Shown here: positions 41,230-52,687 of the stretch, piece by piece
Position numbering within the stretch: position 1 is the stretch's first letter
Layout of the letters: each line of letters begins with the position of its first letter
NCBI GenBank assembly: GCA_021927905.1
Contig: BLLK01000075.1
Location: forward strand, 558,001 to 622,000
Direction: 5' to 3'
Source of the DNA: Chaetoceros tenuissimus
Taxonomy: Eukaryota; Bacillariophyta; Thalassiosirophyceae; Chaetocerotales; Chaetocerotaceae
Length of the DNA: 64,000 bases
The notes under the pieces: generated by a model
The model's input: only the letters and a program-made list of their open reading frames with translations
What the model was told of the DNA's origin: nothing
Database searches by the model: none
Translations under genes and position numbers: made by a program

Positions 41230-44200
41230 ATGATATGCCAGTTGTTACTGATGACTGGCCTATTTCTCTTGTCCCGTAGACTGTTTCGGGGACTATTGCT
41301 TCGTTCCACTTGTACTCCAACTTATGCAATTAGAGCGTTCATTACAACTACCATCTCTGCAACTAGATCATCCTTTGATATTGAATCCTTTGTGCATCCT
41401 ACTTTGACTGCAAATGAACATCAGCGTGGTACGAGACTTGGTATCGACTCATGGGCAGATACAAATTGTGCTGGAAAACATGCCTTTGTCGAAGAATTTG
41501 TTGTTGACAAGTTTGTTACTGCTGGTGGATTCAGCGCTTCACTTGGAACCATTCCAGATTTACCCATTGCAAATGTGCTCTACGCTTATGATACTGATGA
41601 TAGCAAGACATACATCATCGAATGCAATAACTCAATATACCTTGGTGATAGGATGGATGACTCTTTGATGAATCCGATACAGGCGGAAGAGTCTGATGTA
41701 AGGGTTGATACGAGACCTAAGCGATATTACTCTGATCCACATGCACAAACCATAAGTTTTCCCTGTGGTACCGTGATTCCTGTAGAATATGATGGGGCAC
41801 TGCCGTTCATTCCTATTCGTCGTCCTACTGCTGATGAAATTCATATCTGTCCAAGACTTGTCATGTCAGCTAAGTTCCCTTGGGATCCTAGTATTCCTGG
41901 TGGTAACTTCTCTCAGCCAAGATCTGTATTCTCTACTTCTTCAAGCATCCTTGATTCAGTGCAAGATGATCCAGTTGGATCTTCTCTCATGTCACTGCAT
42001 CTGCTATCTGCTGTGCAATCAACTTCTATACTCCATCTACATGAGGATACCTTTAAGTCATTACAAGCGATGAATTCGTATAAGAGCAAAGAAAGTATCA
42101 GTCCTGAGGAGTTGGCACGGTTGCTCAAGATCGGCTTGAAGACTGCCCAGAGAACTTTGCAGGCAACCACTTCGAAATTCATTAGAACTACTGGTGCTCT
42201 CTCTCGGCATTTCAAGACTGACAAGGCTCAGCTCCGATATAAACAATTGTCTAGAATCTTCGGCAAGTTTTATTGTGACTATCTCAAGGTCAATGCTACT
42301 TCGATTCGTGGATACAAAGGAGGAGTCATCTATACTAATGGACTTGGTTTCTATAAGTTTCTTCCATGTGAAAATGAGACTTCTGAAACTACTGGTAGGA
42401 CTCTTAGGTACTTCCTGCACGTTGTAGGTCTGCCGTATAGTCTGCACTCTGATAACCATGGTAACTTCAAGGATGGACTCTTCAAGAGATTGATGAGGAA
42501 ATTCGGAGTTTACCAGACCTTCACTGAGCCACACTCGCCATGGCAGAATAGGGCTGAGCCAGCCATTGGTGAGGTCAAGAAATACGCTAGAAAGATTATG
42601 ATGAGTACTGATACACCTATTCGCCTTTGGTGCTTTTGTTATGAGTATACTGCTGACCTCTTATCACTTCTGGCAACCGCACGGTTCGATCTCCAGGGGA
42701 GAACGCCGTACGAAATGATTATGCACTACACTCCGGATATCTCAGAATATGTATCATTTGGTTGGTTTCAGTGGTGTTACTACTTTGATGAGGACTCCAA
42801 AAGTAAGAAGATCTGCCGTTGGTTGGGTCCTGCTCATGAGGTAGGACAGTCTTTCTGTCACTGGATACTCCTAAGCAACGGAAATTTTATAGCTCGATCA
42901 TCTGTCATTCCTATACCGGATCACGAGCTAGAGTCCGATGAATTAAAGCGCCGTACCAAGATCTTCATGGATTGTATACATGAGAAAATTGGAAATACAA
43001 AGGTACCAATCTATAACAATATCTACCCTCAGCGTGTTTACTATGATGCTTTTGACGACCCTGTCGAGGATGATGAGAGTCAATTACCATATGGCGAAGA
43101 ACTGCATGAAGCTAAGCTTGAAGATGTCAATGATAGATATCTCGAGGCACTTGACAATTACATTAATTCTGAGGTCATCATGCCTGACAAGGATGGTACT
43201 GCTGTACTTACCAAAGTGAAAGGAAAGGACTGGACATCTCTTACAAGCCATTCATGTATTCAAGTTTCTTGACATTCATAAGGACAATGAGTTAGCCTTT
43301 AGACCGAATTTACCAAGTCTAAGTCTCAATTACGAGGAGATCAATGAACAGACAACGTATATGAAGAAGGCATATCCTGACGCTGTTGAAGATTTACCTC
43401 CTAACGCACCTGTTCCAAGAGGGAAACCATTGTCCATGTATGTGTTCGTGGATAGTGATCATAATAGATATCTACCCTCAGCGTGTTTACTATGATGCTT
43501 TTGACGACCCTGTCGAGGATGATGAGAGTCAATTACCATATGGCGAAGAACTGCATGAAGCTAAGCTTGAAGATGTCAATGATAGATATCTCGAGGCACT
43601 TGACAATTACATTAATTCTGAGGTCATCATGCCTGACAAGGATGGTACTGCTGTACTTACCAAAGTGAAAGGTCGTAAGCGTGATGCTGCAGGTAACCCT
43701 GTAGGAGAGGCAAATGAAAATCCTATTCTTGATACCAGAGTCTATGAACTAGAATTTCCAGATGGCAGGATTGAGGAATATGCAGTCAATATGATTGCAG
43801 AGAACCTATTTGAGCAAGCTGACGAGGACGGCTGGGACAGTGGTATCATTGAGGAATTTCTAGACATTCGCAAGGACGATTCTGTAGCTGTACCCAAAGA
43901 ACAAGGCACGTACTTTAACAGTGCTGGAGTTGAGAGGAACGTTGTAACAACCAAAGGATGGGAAGTCCAAGTCAAATGGAGAGACAAGTCTACGAGCTGG
44001 ATTTCACTTAAAGACGCAAAGGAAGGTGATCCACTAGGTCTAGCTGAATTGGCTGTAGCATTGAAAGTACAAGATGAGCCTGCCTTTAAGTGGTGGACCA
44101 ATCATGCCTTGAGACAACGAGCCCGAATGATCTCAAGATTGAAATCAAATGTTATTAGAAAAGGCAAGACTAAGTTTGGGATACAGGTTCCTGGCACATG

Positions 44201-45908
44201 GAAGGAAGCTGTCAAGATTGATGAAGCAAATAATAATACGCTTTGGCAGGACGCCATCAATAAAGAAATGGTCAATGCTAAATGTGCTTTCAAGTTATTG
44301 GCTCGAGGAGATAGACCGCCGCCTGGGTACAATGAGATACTGTGCCACTTGGTATTCGATGTCAAGCTGGATATGACTCGAAAAGCAAGATATGTTGCTG
44401 GAGGACACTTAACTAACGTTCCCGCAAATATGACCTATTCTAGTGTTGTCTCAAGAGATACAGTCCGAATCGGATTCCTTGTGGCTGCTCTTAATGACCT
44501 TGATATATTAGCTGGTGACATCCAGAATGCTTTTCTTTCTGCTCCTACCGAAGAGAAAATATTCTTCTATGCAGGAGATGAATGGGGTGCTGATAAGGAC
44601 CGTGTAGTCGTTGTAGTCCGTGCTCTATATGGTCTCAAATCTAGTGCTTTACAATTTCGTAATCATCTTGCTGCAACACTTGGTAACAAGCTTGGTTTCA
44701 AGTCCTGTCTTGCTGATCCTGATCTATGGTACAAAGCATGCATCGATTCCGATGGAAATGAGTATTACTCATACATTCTCGTATATGTTGATGACCTGTT
44801 GATTATTGATAAGAATCCGAAGCGATTTATGGAACAGATCCAAGGTGACTTCACTGTCAAGAAGGAAAGCATCAGTCCTCCTGACAGATACCTAGGAGCT
44901 GACATCAGAAAAGTTGAGGATGATGGTGCCAAGCCATTTTGGACTATGAGTTCTAATTCCTATCTTGACAAGGCCATTAAGAACCTTAAGGCTAAGCTCA
45001 AGGAGAGCGGTTTGGAATACAACAAGAAACTTTCTGATCCGAATTACAGTCCAAAGCAACCATTTACTACTGCATCTTATCGACCTGAACTTGATACTTC
45101 TGAAGAATGTACTGATGACCAAGTTACTCTATTTCAGAACCTAATTGGGATATTGCGATGGGCAGTAGAACTTGGTAGGATCGATATTGGATATGAGGTA
45201 TCAGTTTTGTCTAGATATTTAGTTTCACCAAGAACTGGACATCTCTTACAAGCCATTCATGTATTCAAGTTTCTTGACATTCATAAGGACAACGAGTTAG
45301 CCTTTAGACCGAATTTGCCAAATCTAAGTCTTAATCACGAGGAGATCAATGAACAGACAACGTATATGAAGAAGGCATATCCTGACGCTGTTGAAGATTT
45401 ACCTCCTAACGCACCTGTCCCAAGAGGGAAACCATTGTCCATGTATGTGTTCGTGGATAGTGATCATGCTGGTGATAAGGTAACTAGGAGATCCCAGACC
45501 GGTATTCTATTATATCTGAATTCTGCTCCAATTATTTGGTATTCTAAGAGGCAAGCAACTGTTGAATCATCTACCTTTGGATCCGAATTTGTCGCACTCC
45601 GCGTTGCATCTGAATTGATTATTTCTATGAGATATAAGCTTCGTATGATGGGAGTTCCAATTGAGGGTCCGACTCATGTCTTTTGTGATAATGAGGCTGT
45701 TTACAAGAATTCTTCAATTGCTCATTCAACTTTGAAGAAGAAACATAATTCTATTTGTTTTCATCGAGTACGAGAATGTGTTGCTGCTGGTATCCAAGTT
45801 GTACACAAGGTTGACACTGCTGACAATTTATCTGACATTCTAACGAAATCATTGCCTGCTCATATTAGGAAGAACCTACGATCCTTAATCATGTATATCA
45901 GGAACTAA
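41230..45908 (+). pseudogene. pol region of the copia element (broken)
   Basis: Contains, in copia order, an aspartic protease-like motif (DSWADTNCAG), an integrase core (KFYCDYLKVN, LHSDNHGNF, PHSPWQNRAEP), a reverse transcriptase (GDIQNAFLSAP, RALYGLKSS, YVDDLLII) and RNase H (FVDSDHAGDK, VESSTFGSEF, then the KVDTADNLSDILTK end). The region is rearranged internally and does not look functional as it stands, with about one break. Confidence 0.85.
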
Positions 45909-45956
45909 CATTGTGATGCGAATTATTGAAATTGAAATTTAAACATTCGAGGAGAG

Positions 45957-46108
45957 TGAGAAAATCCCACTGTTAGGTTGGTAGATTATGAGAACCCGAA
46001 TTCTTCACCCGAATTCTGTTGGAGAATTCTTCTATGTTTTTGATCAGAACTTTATATATTTTACATAACATAATTCTTATTTTGATACGAAACAACTCTA
46101 TCTTTTCA
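45957..46108 (+). repeat. 3' LTR of the young copia element
   Basis: 152 bp, reading the same as the 5' LTR throughout by eye. Preceded by the purine tract GAGGAGAG. Confidence 0.85.
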
Positions 46109-46303
46109 TAAACGCTCCCCTTGAATTGATCTCCAATTCATAAAATTCCAATGACATGATTATCTGAGTATCCTTGTGACAAATTTCTTACGCTTGACCT
46201 TGTCTAGTACCTTAGTAAATAAATCCGCTAGATTGTCTTCAGTATCCACCTTGAAAATGAGCCCAATACCTGCCGCAACGCATTCTCTGACCGTTTTTGT
46301 TTG
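46109..46303 (-). mobile_element. Remnant of an older copia element (RNase H end), minus strand
   Basis: On the minus strand this reads like the last part of copia RNase H (RECVAAGI, KVDTEDNLADLFTK), ending in a purine tract (CAAGGGGAGCG) next to the young element. The sequence is clearly diverged from the young element, so it belongs to a different and older copy. Only the end remains; it stops at the edge of HA block B. Confidence 0.75.
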
Positions 46304-46507
46304 GTGTTGGCGATAGATCCTAAATTCTGATTTAGTCCCATGTAAAGTATCTTGTATTTGGATAAATTATCTGAAGAGCATCTTTTTCATTTTAAAAACA
46401 ATTTCGACATTTGACATATGGATAAAGAATGACCAATATTTAAGTTATAACATCTACTGATACAAGTATGAATCAAAAGCAATTTCATTTTCAAAATATT
46501 TGTATTC
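46304..46507. other. 3' flank of the intact HA gene (block B)
   Basis: Matches 32405-32510, the 3' flank of the interrupted HA gene. Confidence 0.7.
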
Positions 46508-48355
46508 TTACTTTATTGATCTAACTCTTTTGCTGCGTCTTTTTACCGTAGCACTCTTACCAGCACTTCGTTTCTTCCTCAACCTCCATTCGAAACCAAT
46601 AATCTCAAGTTTTCTTAATTTTTCTTCAGTCATATGGCTTTTTGCTCCTTCTAACATGAGTTTATATTGGCATCGTTGGTTATTAACCCATTTTCCAAGA
46701 GATTTATTTGGTTCATAAATGGCTGGAACATTGCAGTGTCCATATTGAGCTTTAAATCTTTTCAGTTGTTCATATCTTTCATTCCAAGTATCCTTCAATG
46801 TGTTCCATACAAAACCAATATTCTCAAGCTTTTCTATACGTTCTTCTGTCATGCAACCACTTCTTGATCCTTCTACTATCATGCGCCTATACTGTATTCG
46901 TTGTGTATTAACCCAAGAGCCAAGAGATTTATTTGCCTTATAGCGATGTGGCACATTGCTATGTCCATATCGAGCTTTAAAAATCTTTAGTTCTTCAAAT
47001 CTATCATTCCAGGCATCCTTCTTTGGTCCCCATTTAAAGCCGATACCCTCAAGCATTGTAATACGATCTCTGACCATGTTGGATGGAGATCCTTGGGACT
47101 GCTTATATTCCTGTCGTTGTCTCTCAACCCATTGACCAAGAGCTTTATTTGGTTCATAGCCTTGTGGCACATTGCAATGACCATTTTGAGCTTTGTATTT
47201 CTTGAGCTTTTCAAATCTCTCATTCCATGTATTCTTCATTGGTGTCCATTCAAAACCAATATTATCCAGCTGTTTTACTCGCTCTTCTGTTATCTTGGCA
47301 TTTGATCCTTTTGACCAGAGTTTATACTGCTGTCGTTGAGCACTAACCCAAGTACCAAGAGCTTTATTTGGTTCATATTTATGCGGCACATTGCAATGTC
47401 CATGTTGATCTTTATATTGTTTCAACTCTTCAAATCTTTCATCCCAATTATTTTGAAGTGGAGTCCATGTGAAGCCAATATCCTCTAGCTTCTCTAATCT
47501 CTCCTCTGTCATCTGGGATTTTGATCCATTTGACATGAGTTTATATTGAGTTCGTTGATTGTTAACCCAAATACCAAGAGCTTTATTTCTCTGTGGCACG
47601 GTACAATGTCCATATTGATCTTTAAATTGTTTCAGTTCTTCAAATCTTTCATTCCAAGTATCCTTCAATGTGTTCCATACAAAACCAATATTCTTAAGCT
47701 TTTCTATACGTTCTTCTGTCATGAAAGATTTCAATCCATTTAACATGAGTTTATACTGTGATCGTTGAGTATTAACCCAAATAGCAAGAGCTTTATTTGC
47801 CTTATAGCGCTGTGGCACATTACAATGTCCTTGTTGAAGTTTAAATTCCCTCAGTTGCTCATATCTCTCATTCCAGGCATCGTTACCTCCCACCCATGAA
47901 AAGCCAAGACTTTCCAGCTTTTCTACTCTTTCCTGTGTAATCCTGGAATGAACACCTTGAGACATCTTTCTATATTCCTGTCGTTGGACCCCAACCCAAG
48001 AGTAAAGAGCCTTATTCAATTCATATTTAGAAGGAACATTGCAATTTCCATTCTGTGCCTTGTACTCTTTCAATTGCTTGTATTTATCGTTCCACCTTTT
48101 ATCAAATTTGGATTCTTTCACTTCTTCCTCTTCACTACTCGATGCATCTTCTTCCTCATCATTATCGTCACCTTCCTCCTCATTTACAAACACATAATTA
48201 TCATCATAATCATCAGAATCATTATTATCATCTGAATATTCATCTTTGCTATTTACTTCGTCCTCTTCAGCACTATCTGATGATTTACCACGAAGCTGAC
48301 GAGCTAGATCAACAAGGCGTTGATCGCCGTAGACTGTCTTCCAAGTGTAATTCAT
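46508..48355 (-). CDS. Helicase-associated (HA) repeat protein, seven repeats
   Basis: 615 residues. The N-terminus MNYTWKTVYGDQRLVDLARQ leads to a highly acidic Asp/Glu/Ser linker (about 25-85). Seven HA repeats of about 72 residues follow, each W(N/D)(E/D)R(F/Y)E.LK.(F/Y)KAQ.GHCNVP..YE.NKALG.WV..QR.QYK.M..G..S.MTEER...LE.IGF.W. The C-terminus is basic (KRRSKRVRS), probably a nuclear signal. HA domains are thought to bind nucleic acid; no helicase or nuclease is attached. Repeats 2 and 6 share a near-identical end (IGFVWNTLKD), pointing to recent exchange between repeats. It is the full-length sister of the gene at 32511-36336. Confidence 0.85.
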   Translation of the reverse strand: MNYTWKTVYGDQRLVDLARQLRGKSSDSAEEDEVNSKDEYSDDNNDSDDYDDNYVFVNEEEGDDNDEEEDASSSEEEEVKESKFDKRWNDKYKQLKEYKAQNGNCNVPSKYELNKALYSWVGVQRQEYRKMSQGVHSRITQERVEKLESLGFSWVGGNDAWNERYEQLREFKLQQGHCNVPQRYKANKALAIWVNTQRSQYKLMLNGLKSFMTEERIEKLKNIGFVWNTLKDTWNERFEELKQFKDQYGHCTVPQRNKALGIWVNNQRTQYKLMSNGSKSQMTEERLEKLEDIGFTWTPLQNNWDERFEELKQYKDQHGHCNVPHKYEPNKALGTWVSAQRQQYKLWSKGSNAKITEERVKQLDNIGFEWTPMKNTWNERFEKLKKYKAQNGHCNVPQGYEPNKALGQWVERQRQEYKQSQGSPSNMVRDRITMLEGIGFKWGPKKDAWNDRFEELKIFKARYGHSNVPHRYKANKSLGSWVNTQRIQYRRMIVEGSRSGCMTEERIEKLENIGFVWNTLKDTWNERYEQLKRFKAQYGHCNVPAIYEPNKSLGKWVNNQRCQYKLMLEGAKSHMTEEKLRKLEIIGFEWRLRKKRSAGKSATVKRRSKRVRSIK

Positions 48356-49084
48356 TTGGCTTTTCTTCTTTCACAGCTGCTTCTCTTTTCAAACATAAAT
48401 AATGAGGTAAAGCTTGTATTTATGTATTTCAATGATTTGTCACCTTGACGAGTGTTCTCTCAATATGATAGCATCATGTGATGATGAAAGTTTCGGGTTT
48501 TGGGTGATCGCGATCGCTGTTTGCTAGTAAGGATCATAACCTATGCCACATGTTTATTTTGCATGTTTACTCTTCCTCCAGCGTATTCACAGTAGATAAC
48601 CCCACATGAGCCACTATTCATAGATACTGAAAAACTTTGATAGAATCATTCATTGTAATGGATTTGAAGTGCATTTGTGCATTGTTTGATTTGCAGCGAT
48701 AAAGTCAGCATTTTCATAGTCTTAAAAAAAGAAATTCGAAAAATATGATTTTCCTTTGGTCCCATTATAAATTAAAATTGCAAATTTTGAATGTCAATTC
48801 TACACGGAAGTCTATCATTTGGTATGTAATCAATGTGAACAGCTTCTCGATCTTAAATGTATACTTATATGAAGTTGCAGAACTTTGTGGTTGTTTTAGA
48901 CGAGGATCAAATATGAAACCAGATGAAGACTTCGTACGTTTAGATAGAATTTTATAAGAAGAGAGTCTATAAGAGATTGAACAAAAATATGATGCACTCA
49001 AAGCTAATTTACAATAAGCATCAGGGGATTTCTCTACTCTTGGTAGATTTCAAGGAAATATGGCACGGTACAGATTCGACATCT
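48356..49084. other. 5' flank of the intact HA gene and spacer
   Basis: 48356-48585 matches 36337-37060 with the MITE left out, so it represents the empty site. The remaining 500 bp are AT-rich; a frame at 48745-48957 has no recognisable domain. From about 49010 the sequence matches 52610 onward, the 3' flank of the second orphan copy. Confidence 0.55.
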
Positions 49085-50413
49085 CTACATATCAAGCAGT
49101 GCATTCACCAATGTGTTATCAATATTATCAATCGCCTTCACCACTTTGGCGCAAATATTGTCATCTTGTCCTTCATTCCCCAAATATGCACGTCTCTTAG
49201 TCAATATGTTGGTTAAGTCCTCACGTTTCTTCTCGAGCGAACCTATCTTTGATTCTTCCTTCTGAGTATTATCGCTGGCTGTGCCTTGATTGGAAGTATC
49301 CTGAGTAAAAGCATCATCTGTGGAAGATCTTCCAACTACATTTGCACTAGTATTGTTCACATCCACTGCATTTCCGCTGCCTGTAGATCCTTTAGTCATA
49401 GAGGTACTCGGCTCCTCATCTTCTTCGGTGTGTTTGACTTTGCCTGTCTCCTCAATGCCATAAGCTTCAAATTGAGTATCGAGCCCTTCTCCTTCATCAT
49501 CATCTTCTTTACTGTCATCATTTGAGGAGTTCTTACTTTCGGTTATATCTTCTTTGTTGGTAATATCATTACTGCTATCATGTTCTGTATTACTATTCTC
49601 TGTGGCTACTACAATTTTGACGCGGGCATCGTCAGTGCTCACTTGATTTGATGCAACGGCATTGGATTCATTTGCATCTGTTCTATTCTTTGTATTCTCA
49701 ATGCTGTCATCCACGGCATTATGATTCTCGTCTGTCAGAACAACAATGCCATTGTCATTGGAGTCATCAAGTCTCTGTCTCTTTGGAGCTGGTTCATCTA
49801 CAGTATTCGCATTCGAGTCTTGATCTAAAGTAGCAATAGTAGCAGCAGTGCCATTATCAGCAACATCTGTAGCACGATTTGCCACAATTGCTTGCAATTC
49901 CACAATAGAACCAGGAATAGGTGCACGATCTTTGGCATCCTTGGCAAGTTCAAGATATGCAATTTCTTCACATGATTTCATGAAAGAACTAAAGTACTTT
50001 TCTTTGGTTTCATGAAAATCTTGCAAACGCTGATGCAGCTCTTTATGAATAGCATTGTCTCCAATGTAGGATTGTAGATTTCTGTAAATAGATTGCATTT
50101 TATATCCCTTGAATGAATACTTTGTTTTCTTTTCAATGTCGGGTGCGTTCAAAAATTTGGAACTTCCCCAAGGTCCCGATGGATGATAGAGGTCACAGTA
50201 AGCTCGCACCCAAGGGGAACGCTTCCGTTTGAATGGTGGATCTAAGCATTTGTATTTGTCGAGTGCAGGTAGAAGTGATGATAGTAGGTGTGCATTTGAC
50301 TCGTCGTGAATGAGGTCTGGAATATTGGGGAATCTTTTTGTTGGACGGTCTATCTCAATTCCACCAGATCCGACTTGAGGAGGCACAGCATCATGATTAT
50401 TTTCACTGGACAT
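49085..50413 (-). CDS. Orphan protein with acidic C-terminal half, copy 1
   Basis: 442 residues. Residues 1-190 form a conserved block (VGSGG.EIDRPTKRFPNIPD, RKRSPWVRAYCDLYHPSG, KFLNAPDIEKKTKYSFKGYK, FMKSCEEIAYLELAKDAKD). Residues 190-385 are low-complexity, rich in Asp, Asn, Ser and Glu, with a short basic PKRQRL. Residues 390-442 are a predicted helical segment (LEKKREDLTNILTKRRAYL). No family recognised; the basic motif and acidic tract would fit a nuclear protein. The conserved block is almost identical to copy 2, whereas the acidic part differs by many gaps. Confidence 0.7.
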   Translation of the reverse strand: MSSENNHDAVPPQVGSGGIEIDRPTKRFPNIPDLIHDESNAHLLSSLLPALDKYKCLDPPFKRKRSPWVRAYCDLYHPSGPWGSSKFLNAPDIEKKTKYSFKGYKMQSIYRNLQSYIGDNAIHKELHQRLQDFHETKEKYFSSFMKSCEEIAYLELAKDAKDRAPIPGSIVELQAIVANRATDVADNGTAATIATLDQDSNANTVDEPAPKRQRLDDSNDNGIVVLTDENHNAVDDSIENTKNRTDANESNAVASNQVSTDDARVKIVVATENSNTEHDSSNDITNKEDITESKNSSNDDSKEDDDEGEGLDTQFEAYGIEETGKVKHTEEDEEPSTSMTKGSTGSGNAVDVNNTSANVVGRSSTDDAFTQDTSNQGTASDNTQKEESKIGSLEKKREDLTNILTKRRAYLGNEGQDDNICAKVVKAIDNIDNTLVNALLDM

Positions 50414-51065
50414 GGCATATATATATGCTACTTTCTATTTAATGCTCTTTATATTTCCATGATCTAGCTCCATCACATGGTCCACGGTGAAAGGTCAACG
50501 GTCAGAGGTCCACGGTCAAAGGTCGCCACGGTGGTAGCTGTCTTTGTTTGTTCGAACATATGGAGAGGAGAAATGCATCATTATCAGTGTGAGAACTCAT
50601 ACGTACACCACTTAGAAATGAAATAAAATGGCCCAATTCATTCATTTCATCATTCTGCTTTGTTTTTCCATTTCCAACCTTCTCTTTTCTAAATTATTTA
50701 CGTAAAGCTATATGTAAAAAGATATGCAGCATTTTTTTCAGTAAATACATCTCCATGTGGGATATTTTGGGTTTTTCCCTCTCATTCTTTCAAAAAGGCT
50801 TTGATAGTTCCCGTTTCCATTTCGTGACTTTGCTTCTTTTTCATCACGGTCTAAAGCAAAGCTAAAAAGACATAACCTCTATATCCTATGCATACGTCAT
50901 TGCTTTCCAATCATGTATACATGATTGCACTAATTTCAAACAGAAATATCATCCCATAGCAGTTCCCTGTTTCATCCTTTTTGCTATTTACTCAAATTCT
51001 TGGTATTGGTGTGGTAGAGAAAAAGGACCATCATTTTCATTTGCCATTTGCATCATCCTGATGGA
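50414..51065. promoter_or_regulatory. Promoter of orphan copy 1 and 3' flank of the sulfotransferase
   Basis: Contains the four-unit 14-bp repeat at 50479. The remainder is AT-rich without coding pattern. Confidence 0.45.
50479..50534. repeat. Four tandem 14-bp units in a promoter
   Basis: Units GGTCCACGGTGAAA, GGTCAACGGTCAGA, GGTCCACGGTCAAA and GGTCGCCACGGTGG, 66-121 bp upstream of orphan copy 1. A CCACGGTGG also occurs about 75 bp upstream of copy 2 (near 54120), although the two upstream regions otherwise differ. Confidence 0.7.
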
Positions 51066-52249
51066 TTACTTCATCGAACCATGTCGATGCCAGTCAAGAA
51101 TGTCAATATCTTCTCCATAGAAATCCTCTTCTCGCTTGTTAAATTCTGCAATTTCTTCATCCGTGAAAAACACTTTTCCGTCGCCATTCGTTCCTTTCCG
51201 TATCATTGATCCGCTCTTCACAATTCGTTTCCCATCAAACTCCCTATTCAATGGCATCTGGTATTCAAACAAATGCTGCTTGCCCTTCATATACTTGTAA
51301 CTACATCTATCGACAACCTTGGCATGATGTTCTGGAGATAGTTCAACATCCAAAAAGTCTGCTATCTTTTTGACAGTTCCGTCAAGATCTTTCACTGCAT
51401 CAGAATAATGTAGAAGCAAAACATTATCTTCATCCTTTACCTCCCACCAACTCTTTACATATGGAAGAGTCATATCAAACCATTTATTACCGGGTTTTGT
51501 CCTTGAGAAAACAGTTTTTGCTTGTTCTCGAGCATTTGTACCAATTGAAACTGGTGGAAAACCTCCCCACGTCTATCACGAGAAAAGAATTCTATACTTT
51601 AGATATTGATTTGCAAAGTAATGTTTGAAGTATCGAAACATACCTTTCTGAATTCGTCAGTTTTACCCACAAAGAAAGGAATAAACGATGCAATTTGATC
51701 AAGCGCAGGCCTTGCCATGGCTATGAATTTGACCTTTTTCGGCGGATTATCACTTCCAATCAAAGAACCAAATCCTTTGGGAAGATTATGACTTTTGAAT
51801 ATACGAAATGGATATTCAGGATGATCCCAATAATTTTTGAATAGGGTTCCATCCGCAAGTACAGTAGTATTGTATTTTTCTCTCTGAATCTCCCATGTGT
51901 CTCCAGGAGTTTGAATAAGTTCTGGCCATGGAGTGTTGAGGGATACATCAGCATATGGGAACTTTTCATCATCGCCTTTTACTCTAATCTGATGTGAGCA
52001 GAATAACATCCACGTAGTACCACTTTTAGGTGCGGCTGTTACAATGAGATCGCCATCATTCAGCCAGTCTACGTTGCCTTCCTTAAATGGACCTGGAATT
52101 ATGAAAGGAGGTAACGGGTGACCCGTGAGAGCCCAGAGAATGAATCCATTTGGTAACTTGAAGAATAGATGCGGCTGAAATCTTCCTATACAACCAATAA
52201 TTATAGATAGTAGTATGACTATATTTCCTAGGATCTTTACAATGGTCAT
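51066..52249 (-). CDS. Membrane-anchored sulfotransferase
   Basis: Exons 52249-51644 and 51572-51066, joined across a 71-bp phase-0 intron (donor GTATGTTT, acceptor GTGATAG), give 370 residues. One N-terminal membrane segment (VKILGNIVILLSIIIGCIG) is followed by the PAPS 5'-phosphosulfate loop PKSGTTWM (74-81) and a 3'-phosphate-binding-like strand (ARPALDQIASFIPFF, replacing the usual RNP-type motif). Late features are LLLHYSDAVKDLDGTVKKIADFLDV and a basic KSGSMIRKGTNGDG loop, both typical of cytosolic-type Sulfotransfer_1 enzymes. It transfers sulfate from PAPS to an unknown small molecule or lipid. It sits between the two orphan paralogs. Confidence 0.85.
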
Positions 52250-52687
52250 GTTGATCTAAAGCTATTAACTCTATTTCCATAAAACTAGATAGTTTTCACA
52301 AATTATATCGGCGGAAGATAGGAGGGTATGGTGGTGCTGATTTGGCACCTAGCCTTCTCATATCCTGTTGATTGACTTCTCATGGTGACGTCGTGACGTC
52401 ATCATGGAGTACGCGCTCACCTACAACATTTCCAAGCCAAGATGCCAAGACAGAGTTACTTGTATATTTTATATCATTGTAAGAGAATGTCCCCTTCATT
52501 TACCAATACCTTGCATCATATGTAATTAAAATCATAGAAATTTTACCAATGTCGAGGTTTTGACAGAATGAGTGAACAAAAATAAAATGATTCGAAATTC
52601 AAAGTTATTTTACAATAAACAGCAGTGGATTTCGCTGCTGTTAGTAGATTTCAAGGAAGCATGGCACATGATACAGATTCAACATTT
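52250..52687. promoter_or_regulatory. Sulfotransferase promoter and 3' flank of orphan copy 2
   Basis: Holds the paired CRE-like sites at 52386. The right part (from about 52610) matches 49010-49084. Confidence 0.45.
52386..52401. promoter_or_regulatory. Paired CRE-like sites, TGACGTC and TGACGTCA
   Basis: TGACGTCG directly followed by TGACGTCA, 137-152 bp upstream of the sulfotransferase start. Side-by-side bZIP-type sites; function inferred. Confidence 0.5.

Larger units (their letters stand above)
39003..46108 (+). mobile_element. Ty1/copia LTR retrotransposon, young but broken copy
   Basis: 7.1 kb with 152-bp LTRs (39003-39154 and 45957-46108) that look identical, so the insertion is recent. 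LTRs start TG and end CA. TAAA flanks both sides as a probable target duplication, one base shorter than the usual five. A purine tract (GAGGAGAG) precedes the 3' LTR. The order gag, protease, integrase, reverse transcriptase, RNase H identifies the copia superfamily; diatoms carry many such (CoDi) families. The pol part has an internal rearrangement, so this copy looks broken, with about one break. Confidence 0.9.

Noticed and set aside
42194-42427. Extra small frames inside the retrotransposon
   Set aside because: Alternate-frame shadows of pol with no separate support.
48745-48957. 70-residue plus-strand frame with DEDFVRLDRIL end
   Set aside because: No domain, biased to hydrophobic AT-rich codons, and in a spacer made of duplicated flanks.
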